Below are positions 1 through 12,502 of a DNA stretch of 64,000 nucleotides, piece by piece; within the stretch, counting starts at the first letter, position 1; each line of letters begins with the position of its first letter. The stretch is taken from positions 85,384,391 through 85,448,390 of the forward strand of contig CAMTDV010000023.1 of NCBI GenBank assembly GCA_947069175.1. Reading direction: 5' to 3'. Made by a program: the position numbers and the translations under genes. The notes beneath the pieces are model-generated. The model ran no database searches. It saw only the letters and a list, made by a program, of their open reading frames with translations, and was not told the DNA's origin. Source of the DNA: Scalesia atractyloides. Its lineage: Eukaryota > Streptophyta > Magnoliopsida > Asterales > Asteraceae.

Positions 1-1
1 A

Positions 2-2933
2 GGATGTTACAACTATGGTCAAGAAGGACACCCGTACTATAAGTGTCCTAATCCCTCGAGAACATGCTTCAACTGTTTCCAACCGGGACACATTAAGGCC
101 GAATGTCCAAAGCCTCAACAAAGAACTGGCAAGGAAGGAAAGAAAGAAGAAGCTCCAAAGGCTCGAGGCAGAATGTTTCAGATATCATCTGAAGAAGCGA
201 AGACACTTCCGAATGTTGTGTCAGGTATATCTTTATTAAATTCTGTGCCCACCTATGTGTTATTTGATACCGGGGCTAGCAAGTCATTTGTGTCAAATGA
301 TATTATATGTCACCCATCATTTAAAATAGAAAGGATGTCGATACCTTTAGAAGTAGAAATAACTGATAGCAAAAGCTATCAATTACATGAAATATGTAGG
401 GGCAAACAAATAAGTGTGCATGGAGAAAGAAAAATCAAACCTATATTTTGCACCCTCATCCAAGCAGTCAAATACGTCCGAACCGGGAGTAAAGCATACT
501 TAGCCTATGTGGTGGATACCCATCATGGGGCCCCAAGATTTGAAAAGGTGATAATTGTAAATGAATATCCTGATGTGTTCCCAGACGACTTACCGGGGCT
601 TCCACCCGAACGAGAAGTAGAATTTCGGATTGAGTTAAATCCGGGTGCAAAGCCGGTGGATAAACCACCCTACCGATTAGCTCCTACCGAAATGCGGGAA
701 TTAATGACTCACTTTCAGGAGTTACTTGACAAGGGTTTCATACGCCCAAGTGTATCACCATTGGGTGCACCCGTGCTTTTCGTGAAAAAGAAAGATGGCA
801 CAATGCGAATGTGCATCGATTACCGTGAATTAAACAAACTGACAGTTAAGAACCGATATCCTCTACCTAGAATTCACGACTTATTTGACCAGTTGCAAGG
901 AGCGAGTTGGTTCTCAAAAATCAATTTACGATCGGGATATCATCAACTCCGGGTACGTGAGGATGACATAGCCAAGACTGCGTTTAGAACCCGCTATGGT
1001 CATTACGAGTTCTTGGTAATGTCCTTTGGGTTGACTAACGCACCAGCTGCATTCATGGATTTAATGAATCGAGTCTGTCGGAATATGTTAGATAAGTTTG
1101 TGATAGTTTTCATAGATGATATATTGGTTTACTCCCGAAGTGAATTCGATCATGCCTGTCATTTGCGTGAGGTGTTAGAAACACTTCGTAAAGAAAAGTT
1201 GTATGCTAAATTCTCCAAGTGCGCATTTTGGCTAAGAGAAGTGCAATTTCTTGGCCATGTGATAAATGAAGAAGGTATTCAAGTAGACCCATCTAAGGTA
1301 GAGGCTATAATGAAATGGGTTCCTCCAAAGAACCCAAGTGAAGCAAGAAGCTTCTTAGGCTTAGCCGGTTATTAGAGAAGGTTCGTTCAGGATTTTTCTA
1401 AGATAGCTTTGCCCATGACTAAACTAACAAAGAAGAATGAGAGGTTTATTTGGAGTACGGATCAGGAGAAGGCCTTTCAGACCTTGAAGGAAAAACTTTC
1501 AAGTTTGCCGGTGCTAGTGTTACCTGATGGTACGAAAGATTTGGTTGTGTATACAGATGCTTCGCATCAAGGGTTGGGATGCGTCTTGATGCAAAGGGGC
1601 AAGGTCATTGCCTATGCCTCTAGACAACTAAAAAAAACATGAGGTTAACTATCCGAGCCATGATTTTAAGTTGGCGGCGGTAGTGTTCGCGCTGAAAATA
1701 TGGAAGCACTACTTGTATGGGACGAAGTGCACGATCTACTCAGATCACAAAAGCCTCAAATACTTTTTCGAATAGAAAGATCTAAATATGAGACAACAGA
1801 GATGGATAGAACTTATCAAAGATTATGATTATGACATCCTATATCATCCCGGTAAGGCTAATGTCGTGGCAGACGCTCTAAGTCGAAAGGAATACCCGCC
1901 CCCATTTCGGGTAAAATCAATGAGAATGATAGTTACACCTAATCGCCTCGAAAGTATACGTGAAGCTCAAATCAAGTCATTAAATACTGATGATCCAAAG
2001 AAGGAAAGAACTAAAGGCTTTGCACACAAGTTAGAAGAGAATGCGAAAGGAATTAAAACAAGGTATGGCCGAAGTTGGGTACCTTGGAGTTGTGATGTAA
2101 AGGAGTCACTCCTTGAGGAAGCTCATAAGTCACGATACTCGGTTCATCCGGGAGCTACGAAAATGTCTCGGGATTTAAGAAAAATTATTGGTGGACAGGA
2201 ATGAAGCGTGATATTGTCAAATACGTTTACAAAATGTATGAAAGAATCATCCAAACGTCGGTGGATATGTTAAGGGCATGCGTCATAGATTTTGGGGGAA
2301 ATTGGGATGAACATCTACCTTTAGTGGAGTTCGTACAACAACAGCTATCACCAGAGCATCCAAATGGCACCGTATGAGATGTTGTACGGACGTAAATGTA
2401 GAACTCCTGTCTGTTGGGGAGAAGTTGGGCAAAGAGAGCTTGCATTAAAGGATGTGGTAACTAAAACAAATGAAAAGATTGACCTTGTACCGGCACGTTT
2501 GAAGGTGGCACAAGACCGACAGAAATCATACGCGGACAACAGGAGGCGTCCTATTGAATTTCAAGTGGGAGACTGTGTGTTTCTGAAAGTCTCCCCTTGG
2601 AAGGTCATGATTTGTTTTCGCAAACGGGGAAAGTTGGGACCATGTTATATAGGACCTTTCAAGGTCCTAGCATGAATTGGGAAAGTGGCGTACCGGTTAG
2701 AGTTACCCCCGACGTTAGATAGAATACACGACACATTTCATGCGTCGCAATTAAAAAAATGTCTTGCAAATGAAACGGCTCATGTATCCCTAGATGATAT
2801 TGAGGTAGATGAACACATGAATTATATCGAACGACCAGTAACTATCAAAGACTTCAAGGTGAAGTATTTACGCAACAAAGCTATTAGGCAAGTGATTATA
2901 ACATCGAGTAAGTCGAATTTTATGTTTTGGTGA
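2..2933 (+). pseudogene. Decayed Ty3/gypsy (Tekay/Del-like) Gag-Pol polyprotein
   Basis: The frame is open from base 2 to the stop at 1373-1375. It reads two gag zinc knuckles (the first has Tyr for its second Cys at 14-16, the second is an intact CCHC), then a retropepsin with LFDTGAS near 265, then a reverse transcriptase with FIDD near 1115. RNase H follows (about 1500-1870), then the start of the integrase HHCC domain with both His residues (HKSRYSVHPG). Lesions: Tyr to amber at 1373; frameshift near 1638; amber at 1773; frameshift near 2185; an internal deletion near 2230 that removes the HHCC cysteines and the DDE catalytic core; frameshift near 2330; opal at 2673. Similarity stops near 2890, before the chromodomain expected in this clade. 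The Gag N-terminus lies outside the window. Seen: motifs and lesions. Known: domain order of plant chromoviruses. Inferred: the Tekay/Del assignment. The copy cannot encode an integrase. Confidence 0.93.
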
Positions 2934-4340
2934 TTTTGATATGATGGGTTATGTGAAATCAGTGAGTGTTTTATGAACTTAAATTTGAATGCTTTTGAAT
3001 ATCAACATGTAGAAGTTGTAATGTGCTTAATCTTGACTATGTTGATGATTTGGGGTAAAACTCACTTGTACTTATAGAATAATGAAGTTTAGTGAAGTGT
3101 AAGGTGGGATTATATGCAAAATTTGTGTAATAATTATGTATGGAGTTACTTATAAAGAGCATTTGATAGATGGAATTGGTTTGGGATACGGGATATACGA
3201 AATTTGTGTTTATTTGATGATCTTGATATGAACTAGTAAATTTATGCATAAGATACTTGTACATTATGCTCTGTTAATGGTACGGACACCATGTGTTTGA
3301 TGAAATGCTCGAGTATTGTTTCCTTAAGTGATAAGATGATAAGTGATTGAGATTGTTGAAATGATGAGTGGTTAGCTCAATATGTTAATGTAAATGTGTG
3401 ATAAAAGCATGAGATTGAAAGAATGTTGAATGTGAAATTGTAGGAGTGAAGGAAGAGAATACGAGCCAATCCGCGTCGCAATCAACGCAAAGTAAAGGTA
3501 AGTTCATATAAACTTCATTTTTGATCTTAACGTAATCCATGAAATTAGTTTCATTATATTACTTTTAGTCCGTTAGTTAGTTTAATGTGTAGTAAGACGA
3601 TAAAATGAGCATTGAAGAAATTCTTAGATTATGGGTTGTAAAGTATGTATATTGACCCATTATAACGGGTCAAGGTGAATGGATAAGCATGATAATGAAT
3701 TTGTATAAATATCATGACTCGTTATAAATGTGTCATTAAGAAAGGAATGTTCATCGTATGGATCCGCACAATCGGGTCGGGTAAAATATATGATTTATGC
3801 TAAAAGAATGATAACTACAGTTTCGTTGTAGGCGAAATTGTTATAAGTATGGAATCTATGAATGAAGGATATTACGAAGACATGACCTCGTTAACAGGTC
3901 AATGAAGGGAATAAGGGAACAATGTAATAACTATGTCCAACGTGTTATACTAACAATTGTATTGTGTTATGTTTGATAGGGAAATCGACATCTTGATAAT
4001 GGCTTGCTTGGAACGAGCACACTACATCGCCCTTTACGCGCTTCTGGCTCAAGTTTAGTGTCAATGGTCAAAACAAACTCTTTTGGATTGTAAATGTCGT
4101 TTTAATACTTATGTTTTTTTTGTATAAACTTAATGTTTCTATTTTGTTACGGTTGCTAGGATAATGCTCCGTCAAAATTTATTTTTTGTATCTACTTTGT
4201 TTAAATACAAGAGGCATTTTGGTCAAAGTTTTATACGTTACGGTACGAAGTTTAAGTTATATGACGTTTTGACCTTTCTACGAAATGGGTGTTTCACAAA
4301 ATGACCCAAACCACAGGGACTACAATGGCATTTAACTCTA
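2934..4340. other. Probable retroelement 3' remnant, no gene
   Basis: No convincing coding sequence follows the truncated polyprotein. Short fragments resemble retroelement 3' flanks: a purine-rich segment near 3440-3500 bounded by AG and GTAAGT, imperfect repeats of GACCCATTATAACGGGTC type (3653-3672), and a tract near 4305-4345 of a kind common in plant retroelement debris. No LTR pair or TG...CA boundary could be fixed. It may be the 3' untranslated region plus part of an LTR of the upstream element, but this is not shown. Confidence 0.35.
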
Positions 4341-6375
4341 AAAACTAAATACGTGTAGTGTTAATTGTTTTTCTCGATATTCCGATATTAATTATATTTA
4401 AAACAGAGTTGTATTTAAAATAATGGTACATTGACGAACTAAGTATGTACCGACCAACAGCATCGATACTAGTATCGGTATTCGTTTTTATGGTTTTCGA
4501 TGGATGTAAAAGATAATGTTATTTTTGAGTTACATCATACAATTTTGTGTAATGGAACCATTGTAAATATAAATATACCGACTTAGTTCGTCATTTTACG
4601 TTATTTCGATACAACTTTTTTTAAATACAGTTTATATCGTAATGTCGAGAAAAAACTTAAATACAGCCACGTATCACGACTTTAATTTATACGAGTGCTG
4701 GTACCGTACCAATACTGATATTATAGTTTTTGATCGATGTAAAATAAGTGTCAATAATTTTTTGGGCGTATCATAACTTTAGTATTTTAGGTTTTCTCTT
4801 TCGGTTATTGTAACAAGTGCTGGTACCATAATAAACCAAACCAATTCCAGTCAATTTTTCGCCGCAACACACGACAAATTTTACTAGTATGAAACATTTA
4901 GATATTATTACCATTTCACTTCATTCGTGACATTTTAAATGAACACACAAAACATTTAGACCACTAGATACGTAATATTGAATATGTAATTTCAACTCGT
5001 CAACCTTTTTAATCCTTTTATCAAATATCTACGTATGTTAACACTATTAGCTGCATGTATATATTATCTGTTATCTACACATATAAAACTATTTTGCTGC
5101 ATATGCATTATTTGTTATCTTCATGTTATACGGTCGGATGAACTTGTTTTTTCGTAGGTGAAAAGCTTTTTATGTCAAAGCTGAAGATGAATATCAAGGA
5201 ATAAAACATAATTAAGTTTTAAGTTTTTTTTTATTTTTATTTTTTGTTAATTTATAGTTTTGGATCATTGTTTTAAATGTTTAAGTTACGAGTACAGTTT
5301 GTTACATTTTAATGTGTATTTGTAATGAATTTTTTTTTATAAATCTATATACTTTATTTGTGACATTATGTTGCTACACGAGTCTTAGATGACGAAATTA
5401 ATATGATAATTATTCTATTCCAACTAGTTTACCATTTCAATACTAACATTTATTACTAGTTACACAACCAGCAAATACCAATTCATTATCTAACATGTAT
5501 CACGAGTTACGTATGTAACCAACAAAGACCTAATTAATTAGACTATTAAAAAACTAGTTTCACCAACTTTTTGATTTAAAAAAATCTCATGAAAAAGGTT
5601 AATGGATAATGTTTAAATGAAAAAAAGGTAGAGAGAAGATTGAAAAGATTGAGAGAAAATGTGATTGGGCAAAGAAAGAAGATGGGGTAAACTCCGTATC
5701 CCATTTTGTATTTTAAACCTTTAAATATTAAATTTTAAAAATCAAAAACATATTGAATGGGAGTTATTGATCCTTTTAATCATACTCTCCTTAAATACGG
5801 ATTCTATGAGAAATATATGATAATTGGGAAACGTGAATAGCATTTTGTATCACATATTTTCTCTAAATTATTTTTGTTTTTACTTTTAATCGTATGTTTT
5901 TAAGAGTTCTTTTTTTTTAATATATATATGTATGTTGTTACTTTTGAATTATACATATGTGTATATTGTCGATTCTTAAACTGTGCATACTTATTTTTCA
6001 ACTTTAGACACGTATTTTACACAAATATGCACTAAAAACATATTTAAAACCATAATCTTCCTTTATATATATGTACAATCATTTTTTATACACATTTGTA
6101 CATTATTAGACACATGTAAAATACTTACATTTCAATTTTAAACCCGTATATACATGTATGTATAACTAAAAATTGGTGATATACACATATGTAATATATC
6201 AACTATACATATATGTATATATAAAAAAGCCAAAAAAAACATGACAAGAAAACCTTTGATCAATTAAAAAACTTGCATTTTTGTTTAGAAAAAATGTGTG
6301 ATGCAGAATGTATCTCGCATTTCTCAATTAGATTAGAGTTTTTGACATGATTCTAACTCTATATATATACACACA
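4341..6375. other. AT-rich intergenic DNA without a gene
   Basis: No open frame worth reporting. The stretch 4440-4860 has dispersed fragments with tracts like GATACTAGTATCGGTA and GGTACCGTACC. Similar tracts occur near 17.7-18.2 kb and 43.9 kb, which suggests a dispersed degenerate repeat. The stretch 5915-6220 is rich in ATATGTATA-type alternating tracts. Confidence 0.5.
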
Positions 6376-7128
6376 CTAGCTGGATGCCCGCGCGATGCAG
6401 CGAGAACGACACATCACATTGTGATACTCGTTTTGGTATTTTTCTTATTCGTATAATATATATTATAGCATTATTGTGATAGATATACATTAAAAGCTAA
6501 GTAATCGAGTAACCCATTTCATTGTGTTGTGCATGGTTTTGTCGGTTTGGTTATTATCCTCAACCGAAGTTGAAACCAAAGTCATCGGTTAGTCTATTTT
6601 ATTAACCAGCTGGTTTCTGTTAATCACTTCGGTTTATTCGGTTAGATTGACGATTTTTTGGTTTGGTTCATTTAGTTTCAGTTAATAACAAAAACAAAAC
6701 TTGGGCTAAAACTTTTGCTTAGAAATATATGAAAGTAAGGTATAAATACATGAAATAAAAGTATAAATATATGAACCGGATGTATAAAAGCTAGAAATAT
6801 ATGAAAATATGAATGATTCGGTGGGTTCATCTAATTCTGGTTAAACGAGAGTACAAAAAAAATTGTTAATTGGATTTTGGTTAATTCGGTTTTCAGTTTT
6901 CTTATAATTCAGTTTTTGGTTGATTTCAGTTCGACTTCTTCTGTTTTCTGTTTGGTTTAGGTTAACGATTTAGTTATTGCTCATCGATAACCGATTTTAG
7001 TTAATAACCGGCTAGTGCGCGCGTGATACGCGATAAACACAGACATTGCCACGGTGTGCATTGTTCGGTTGTTAGATTATTATCCTCCACCGAAATCGAG
7101 GTCATCGATTAATCTATTTTATTAACCA
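6376..7128 (-). mobile_element. Helitron-like 3' termini and duplicated flank
   Basis: On the minus strand a GC-rich imperfect hairpin (complement of about 6387-6404) is followed within a few bases by CTAG (complement of 6376-6379) and then T, the arrangement expected of a Helitron 3' end. A related but degenerate end occurs at 7012-7035. The sequence behind both ends is shared: 6520-6605 matches 7050-7128 (TTATTATCCTC near the start, CTATTTTATTAACCA at the end). The 5' TC terminus was not found and there is no Rep/helicase coding sequence, so this is a non-autonomous relic or end fragment. Confidence 0.5.
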
Positions 7129-7317
7129 CGATTGTTCAAATGTTCAAACTTTGACCAATAACAAATTTCCAACTCGTTTATGTATTTGTTGGGGCGTTAT
7201 ACCACTACGCCCCTTTTTAGCAAATGCCACTTTGCTAATAGGCGGCCACATATCGCTTCATGCCAAAGGGAGAAGCATTTGTTTCACTTACCACTGTACA
7301 TGGTCTAACCAGATGAT

Positions 7318-7690
7318 ACAGTGTTTTGAGTCCCTTTATCATAGCTTTGAGATTCGAATTCAGCTTACACGGGTGCTTTAATGTAAAGCGTAAACTACAT
7401 TTTACCTAATTTTATTGGTTAGTAGCGTAAACGAGTTTCTCACAAAACACCGTTTTAAATTTGGCTTATAATTGTAGTAGTTTTAAATTTGGCTTATAAC
7501 TAGGTGGTAAGTGTTTTGAGTCCCTTTATCATAGTTTTGAGGCTTGAATTGAGCTTACATGGGTGAACAACTTTTAACCCTCTTCAACGCCAAACGTAAT
7601 TGCATTTTACCTGATCTTATTAGTTAGTAGCATAAACAGCTTTCACACAAAACACCGTTTTAAATTTGGCTTATAATTGTAGTAGTTTTT
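7318..7690. repeat. Two tandem copies of a ~180-bp sequence
   Basis: Unit 1 (about 7320-7490) and unit 2 (about 7509-7690) both begin GTGTTTTGAGTCCCTTTATC and end with AAATTTGGCTTATAATTG plus TAGTAGTTTT. A short extra copy of the AAATTTGGCTTATAA segment lies between them (7483-7499). The units differ by scattered substitutions and a small insertion in unit 2, so the duplication is not recent. The array ends about 150 bp downstream of the VIN3-LIKE stop codon. Confidence 0.85.
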
Positions 7691-7839
7691 GTTCATCAAT
7701 CAATAAAGATTGGCCAACAATAATATTATCAATGTTGAATAATTACATTCTAAATTAAGAACATAAAAACAATATACTTATTAAATAATCCAAATTAGAC
7801 TCTTCAAACCTTGATTTCAGTTTCAGTTTCAGTTTCAAT

Positions 7840-8072
7840 TCAATGGAAAAGCTTGAGGCAAAGTCCTGTTGAAGAACATGTATTGCTTGTGATCACTTGT
7901 GAGAAAGTATCCACAAGCTGCCCTGCAAGTGAAGCTGGATCCTCCACTAAAGTATCTACAAACACTTTGACTATTCTAACCTCTTGTTGACTTGCCCTCA
8001 AACTGTACCAAGTGAGAAACTTCTTCCGAAAACCGGTATCTATAAGTCCTTCGCATTCTAACCGTCGGATCA
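7840..8072 (-). other. VIL: Out-of-frame VID (VEL) C-terminal domain of the VIN3-LIKE gene
   Basis: This segment reads YYVKVIRRLECEGL at its start and SSTGLCLKLFH before its stop. That matches the VID domain that ends VEL proteins, including the WYSLRA and VKVFVDT blocks. It lies directly downstream of exon 4 but in another frame; one extra base near 8100 would join them. No usable intron was seen: TGGTCAG at about 8094-8100 could serve as an acceptor, but there is no good upstream donor in the linker. The VID forms head-to-tail polymers in the known family, so an allele without it would be expected to lose assembly. Confidence 0.85.
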
Positions 8073-8075
8073 CTT

Positions 8076-11000
8076 TCACATAGTACCCGAAATCCTGACC
8101 ATCAGATCCATTTGTTCATCATCAGACCCGTTATCAAGATTTGGTTTTGAAGCTTTAGTTCGAGTTTTTCTTGCCAAGATTGAATCTTTTATGCTTTCCG
8201 ACTTGCAGGGGGTCATGGGTAATTTAGCAAAAGTAGAGGGGGTAAAAGGGTTAAAATTTTTCTCATTGTTTTCATCCTTTTTTGAAGTGTTTGCAGCCTG
8301 CTCTTTGTCCTTCTGCTTGTTAACAATATTGTTGTGTTCATCATCAACTGAAGATGGGTTTGAAAGGGTACTAGAATCGGTTGGCGGGCTTTTCTCGTTA
8401 TCGTTGCTTGTGTGAAACGTGATTTCTTTGCTTTCGAGTTCACCAGTGCTCTCAAAGTGAACGACTTTTAGAATGTAATGTGTTGATGGAGTTAGACCCG
8501 AGAGTAAGAACTTGGTTCCGGTTTGTGCAAACAATGAGCACGTCGGTTTTGTAGGGTAATCTGTATCTTCGGCTTTGCGATGCCACATTATGTATCTATG
8601 CGTCCTTATGTTATCGGTAAAAGGTTGATCTTGGGAATCCAAAATCACCGAAATTGATGTAGGAGAGACGTTTTCGAATTTGACGATTCGGGTCAAGATG
8701 CTGGGACCTGCATAGTTTTAGATCAGCAAGGTTGGAACTTATAAAGACTTTTTGTTAAAAAAAGGTAACTTCTAAATAATAGTTAGTTTGTCTAATATAA
8801 GTGAAAATATATAAGTTTCAACAATCATATGATTCTTTTTATAAAAATGATTTATGATGTTTTTTGCAAATATAAAATAAAATAAACTGAAAAATGCACG
8901 TCAAGATACGTTCATCTCATTCGACCATTTTTTGTTTAAATAACTTTTTTTAATCTCACCGTGTGACATGCTATAGGTTAAAAACAAAGTACCCCAATCA
9001 CCACACCCATAAGTAAATGGGTCGAAATGGTCAGCTCTAACTAAAGTGTAAAACATTTTAACATTAACGTCAAATGAACAATTTCTAATATCAAAACTGA
9101 AATCGATAAAGCTGAAATATGGTCCCTTTAGATGTGAAGATACGAGAATAACAAGAAATACACTACATGAGAAAAGTTTGGAGTCAAATTTGTTAATAAA
9201 ATCCCTATCAGTTTCGACTTTCGAGGATGAATTTTCTGGTTTGACTTCAAAAGTCAAACTTTTTTTATGAGCATAAATGTAATATTTTGGAACTCTAAGA
9301 TTAAACAAACTAGTTCCATATCAGTTCTGAAGATGAAAAGGTTGGTTTGACCTCAGAAGTCAACTCTGTTTCTTGTGAACTGGAGGTAAAATCATAAGAT
9401 CAAATGAACAAAAATATCTATAAAAAAAAGAACACTTAAAGAGAAAACTATACCAATAAACTTTGGGTCAGATAGAACTGAATCGACAGATTCAACTGCA
9501 AAAGCACAAAGTTTTTGAACCTCTTGTCCTGAAGAGAGCCTGTTGACTATACCTCTGGCCCGTTTGACTGGCAAGCCAGTCAACGGGCCCACATCTGCTT
9601 CGAGTTCCTCCATTGCTTCATTTACAATTTCATGAAGCTTTTGGAATTGTAGGGTCCCAGCCAACAACTTTTGGCTTAACGATACGCGATAACATAAGAT
9701 ATCAACCCGCCTAGTGTCCCTTGCTATTGTCATCTGTTTTCTCCAACATCTGTAGTTTAAGTCCACCAAAAAATACCCAAATCATAATTGGGTCACACAA
9801 AAGGATAAAGTGACAGTTGGTTATCTGGGCTTGGCCCGGTTAACCCAACCGCATGGCCTGACACTGGTACCAAATATATAGGCATGCACATCAAATGTAT
9901 TAAATAGTTCTTAATAACTAAAATAATAAGCAAATTAATGCCATCAGTATTGCTAATTATTTACTAATGATTGGGTCAATTTGGGTTGCTTTTTATCTCA
10001 ATTTGGTCACTCATAAAGTTCAGCTAAAAGAGAACAGGTCAAAGAGGTTGAAAATCACCCGAACTCAACACTTAATGAATTAAAACTCCCAAATCGTGTT
10101 TTTAGTAATCATAATTAATGTATTAATTATTTACTAAAAATAACACAAAAGATGTTTGCGGGTCAATCAACCCAATCACCACCCCCCCCCCCCCCCATAT
10201 ATTTGTTCAAGGTCCGCCATTTATTCACTACCGATCTAGAAACGAATCTATAAAAAGAGACTTACTCAAGTAAATCATTCACTTCACCACATGATACACA
10301 ATAGAAGCTCCCATCAAGTCCTCTATTCTTCCCATCTTTCGGGATTCCAGATTTTTCATGTTTTATCGCGCATTCAAGATGACACGACATCCCACAAGAA
10401 TCTGAACTACAAGTCAACCATAAACTCGGATCCTTATTGTCATCATATTGATGGCAAATACAACAAGAACACCGTTTACAAAACGCCCCATCTTGAACTA
10501 ACTTAGCTTTACAAGCCGAGTTCTTGCAAAACTTAACGTCACTATCAACTAAATCGATGTAGTTTTGATCCGATGCAACGTTTAGACGGTTAGGATGATC
10601 AGATTTCCTGTGTCTTTTAACCGAGCTTTGATGATCACTTCCGGATGATTCAACATTTGTGATAATATCATCTTGTGATCTTTTTTTGGAAACTATTTTT
10701 AGAAGTTGTTCGATGATTTTCAGTTTTGTTAATCCGGTATACTTTCTTTCTTTTCCCATTTCGGCGCAGAGAATTTGAAGAATTTCTTGACGGCTCCAAG
10801 ATTGTAGGAGCTCGGGTGAACCGTTAGAACATGTGGATACTTCGTATACGAGTTCTCTCTTTTCTTCCATACTCAATTTGCTACACTTTGAGGGATCAAG
10901 TACAAAACCTTAACACAAATAAGAACATGTTATACAGATGGAGTTTTTGTTCAGGAACATTATATTGTTGAAAAAAAAATGGATCTTTTTATTGAAGTAT

Positions 11001-12208
11001 GAATTTTTATATAAAGATTCATCAATGCAGGTTGATGTATTCATTGCACAAATTTATATATTTATCTATTGAAAAAGGATAATGTAAAGAAAGGTTGTTG
11101 TAAACTATAAATATAAAAAGCCATAATAAAAGTTTTTAATTTATATAAAAGACAAATAAGAAGTCAATAAGCTTTATGAGCCCAAACATCTATGAAACCA
11201 AACAAACTTTAACTAACATAGGGAGTGTTTGATGTAGTTTAAAAATCAATCATTGCAATTTAAATAATTAAAAAGTTGCTTATACTAAGGGATACACTAG
11301 TACATGTACATTTATATCATAATAAAAATTTTAAACCACTTTTTACCTGTTTCTTTAAATCTGATTATAATAATAATAATTTAATAAAGGTTAGTCATAT
11401 TCACGTCAACCCAATTGGCCAAAACGGATAAACTAATTATCCTAATAAACAATGATTAACAATACAAGTTGTATATTTTTTTATAATTTATGAAACCAAC
11501 TGCGTTACACCCATCATAACTATATATAAAATATATAGCCTCTATATACACTCATGAGCTTACTGACCTCACTAGGTGACAACATAATAATACGGATCGT
11601 ATCACATAGCGAAAATAGTCATACGGTCCATATCATTTTGTTAATGGTTGCATCGGTCATTTGTGTCAGTCAAACACGTCATACGGCCTGGATAATGTGG
11701 CGAACAGCATCACGTTCGAGCCTTATTCGACCCATATGACTATTTTTCACCTGTGAGATACGACCCATATGACATTGGACAGCTCGTATGGCAAGTCAGT
11801 GGTTTGTATAGTGTTCTGTCATGTTCCAATAGAGGTGGTCATATACATACACACATACATACATACAAATATATCATATGCGTGTGTGTGTATATATCGG
11901 TGAATTATTAGCTGGTAGGTGATGTGAATCACGAGGTATACAAAACAAACAAACAGCATAACTATATCAAAGGCGGATCCGATTAAACAGGTGAATTTCC
12001 TGCACAAAATCTTGAACAAAACACCAACTGTTTTCAGTTCAGATGATAAAAAAAAACTCAAATCTTTATCATTATAACTCACAACATATTCAAGAACAAT
12101 CACAACCCAGAAGAATAAGTTAAAGAATCAAAGACCGAATCAACAAAAACATCAAATCAAGTACTAAAAACAGATTGATTGATTACCTTGGAAAGAGAGA
12201 GAATCCAT
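8076..12208 (-). CDS. VIL: VIN3-LIKE (VEL family) PHD-FNIII protein, frameshifted before the VID domain
   Basis: VEL proteins work with PRC2 in the nucleus in Polycomb silencing of targets such as FLC. Exons on the minus strand: 12208-12187 (22 nt, starts ATGGATTC), 10908-10266, 9749-9454, 8707-8076. All junctions are GT-AG and the phases join without a shift, giving 530 codons. Exon 2 carries the conserved N-terminal block (LQSWSRQEILQILCAEMG, ERKYTGLTKLKIIE) and the Cys/His-rich PHD finger (KFCKNSACK to FYCVSCG). Exon 3 has the CWRKQ...YRVSLSQKLL block. Exon 4 has the FNIII domain (from TRIVKFENVSPTSI) and a Ser/Lys-rich linker. The frame then ends at TGA 8078-8076, while the expected C-terminal VID lies one frame away (7840-8070). 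Which family member it is (VIL1/VRN5, VEL1 or another) cannot be decided here. The frameshift may be a real allele or a sequence error. Confidence 0.93.
8708..9453 (-). other. VIN3-LIKE intron 3
   Basis: GT-AG intron of 746 bp between the CWRKQ-block exon and the FNIII exon. It splits a glycine codon after the first base (ATTG/GT). No conserved coding content was seen. The open frame at 8901-9308 has no family resemblance and is treated as chance. Confidence 0.85.
9750..10265 (-). other. VIN3-LIKE intron 2 with a C15 run
   Basis: GT-AG intron of 516 bp with a consensus donor (GA/GTAAGT on the minus strand). The plus strand has 15 consecutive C at 10182-10196, so the transcript would carry a G run near the donor side of the intron. 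The run is likely to vary in length and to be error-prone in sequencing. Confidence 0.85.
10909..12186 (-). other. VIN3-LIKE intron 1
   Basis: GT-AG intron of 1278 bp separating a 22-nt first coding exon from the PHD exon. The start is supported because CAAG/GT makes a glycine codon leading into FVLDPSKCSKLSMEEK, the usual VEL N-terminus. First introns of VEL and FLC-pathway genes can carry regulatory signals, but none was recognised here apart from the inverted repeat listed separately. Confidence 0.85.
11594..11766. repeat. Inverted repeat (foldback) inside VIN3-LIKE intron 1
   Basis: The left arm, about 11594-11633, contains GAAAATAGTCATACGG. It is complementary to the right arm, about 11720-11766, which contains CCATATGACTATTTTTC. 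The arms are about 40 bp with mismatches, separated by about 90 bp. This looks like a small MITE or its remnant in the intron. No clear target duplication was fixed. Confidence 0.65.
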
Positions 12209-12502
12209 GATGGGAGAAGTGATGTTCATCAAGAACAGCAACCCATCAACACATTCGTAAATAAGTCTTGCAGTTATGTGAACTTTGGTTCATCATCAAT
12301 TGAGTAATTAGATATACAAAGGTGAGTGGAAAAGAGATTATGAAGGAGTGTGAAGAAAGAGATGGGGTAATGGAAGTTGTGAAGCAAGTAGGAAGGAATC
12401 CATGAAGTGGGTCCTGGTATGTTATTTAGTACCCGATGCAAGGTAATACAAGACTCGGGGGGTTGTTTAGGTTTGGGTTGGGAGTATTGCTTTACATCTG
12501 AT
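12209..12502 (-). promoter_or_regulatory. Likely VIN3-LIKE 5' UTR and core promoter region
   Basis: On the minus strand the sequence upstream of the ATG is CT-rich (complement of about 12310-12390), as many plant leaders are. A weak TATA-like TGTATATC lies at the complement of about 12311-12318. The transcription start cannot be placed from sequence. Only about 295 bp separates the ATG from the PIF-like element at 12503, so that element lies in or next to the promoter. Confidence 0.45.

Noticed and set aside
8191..8415. Plus-strand open frame opposite VIN3-LIKE exon 4
   Set aside because: Antisense shadow of the FNIII/linker exon; no domain of its own.
8901..9308. 135-codon minus-strand frame between VIN3-LIKE exons
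   Set aside because: Lies wholly in intron 3, unlike any part of the VEL family, and the splice phases work without it.
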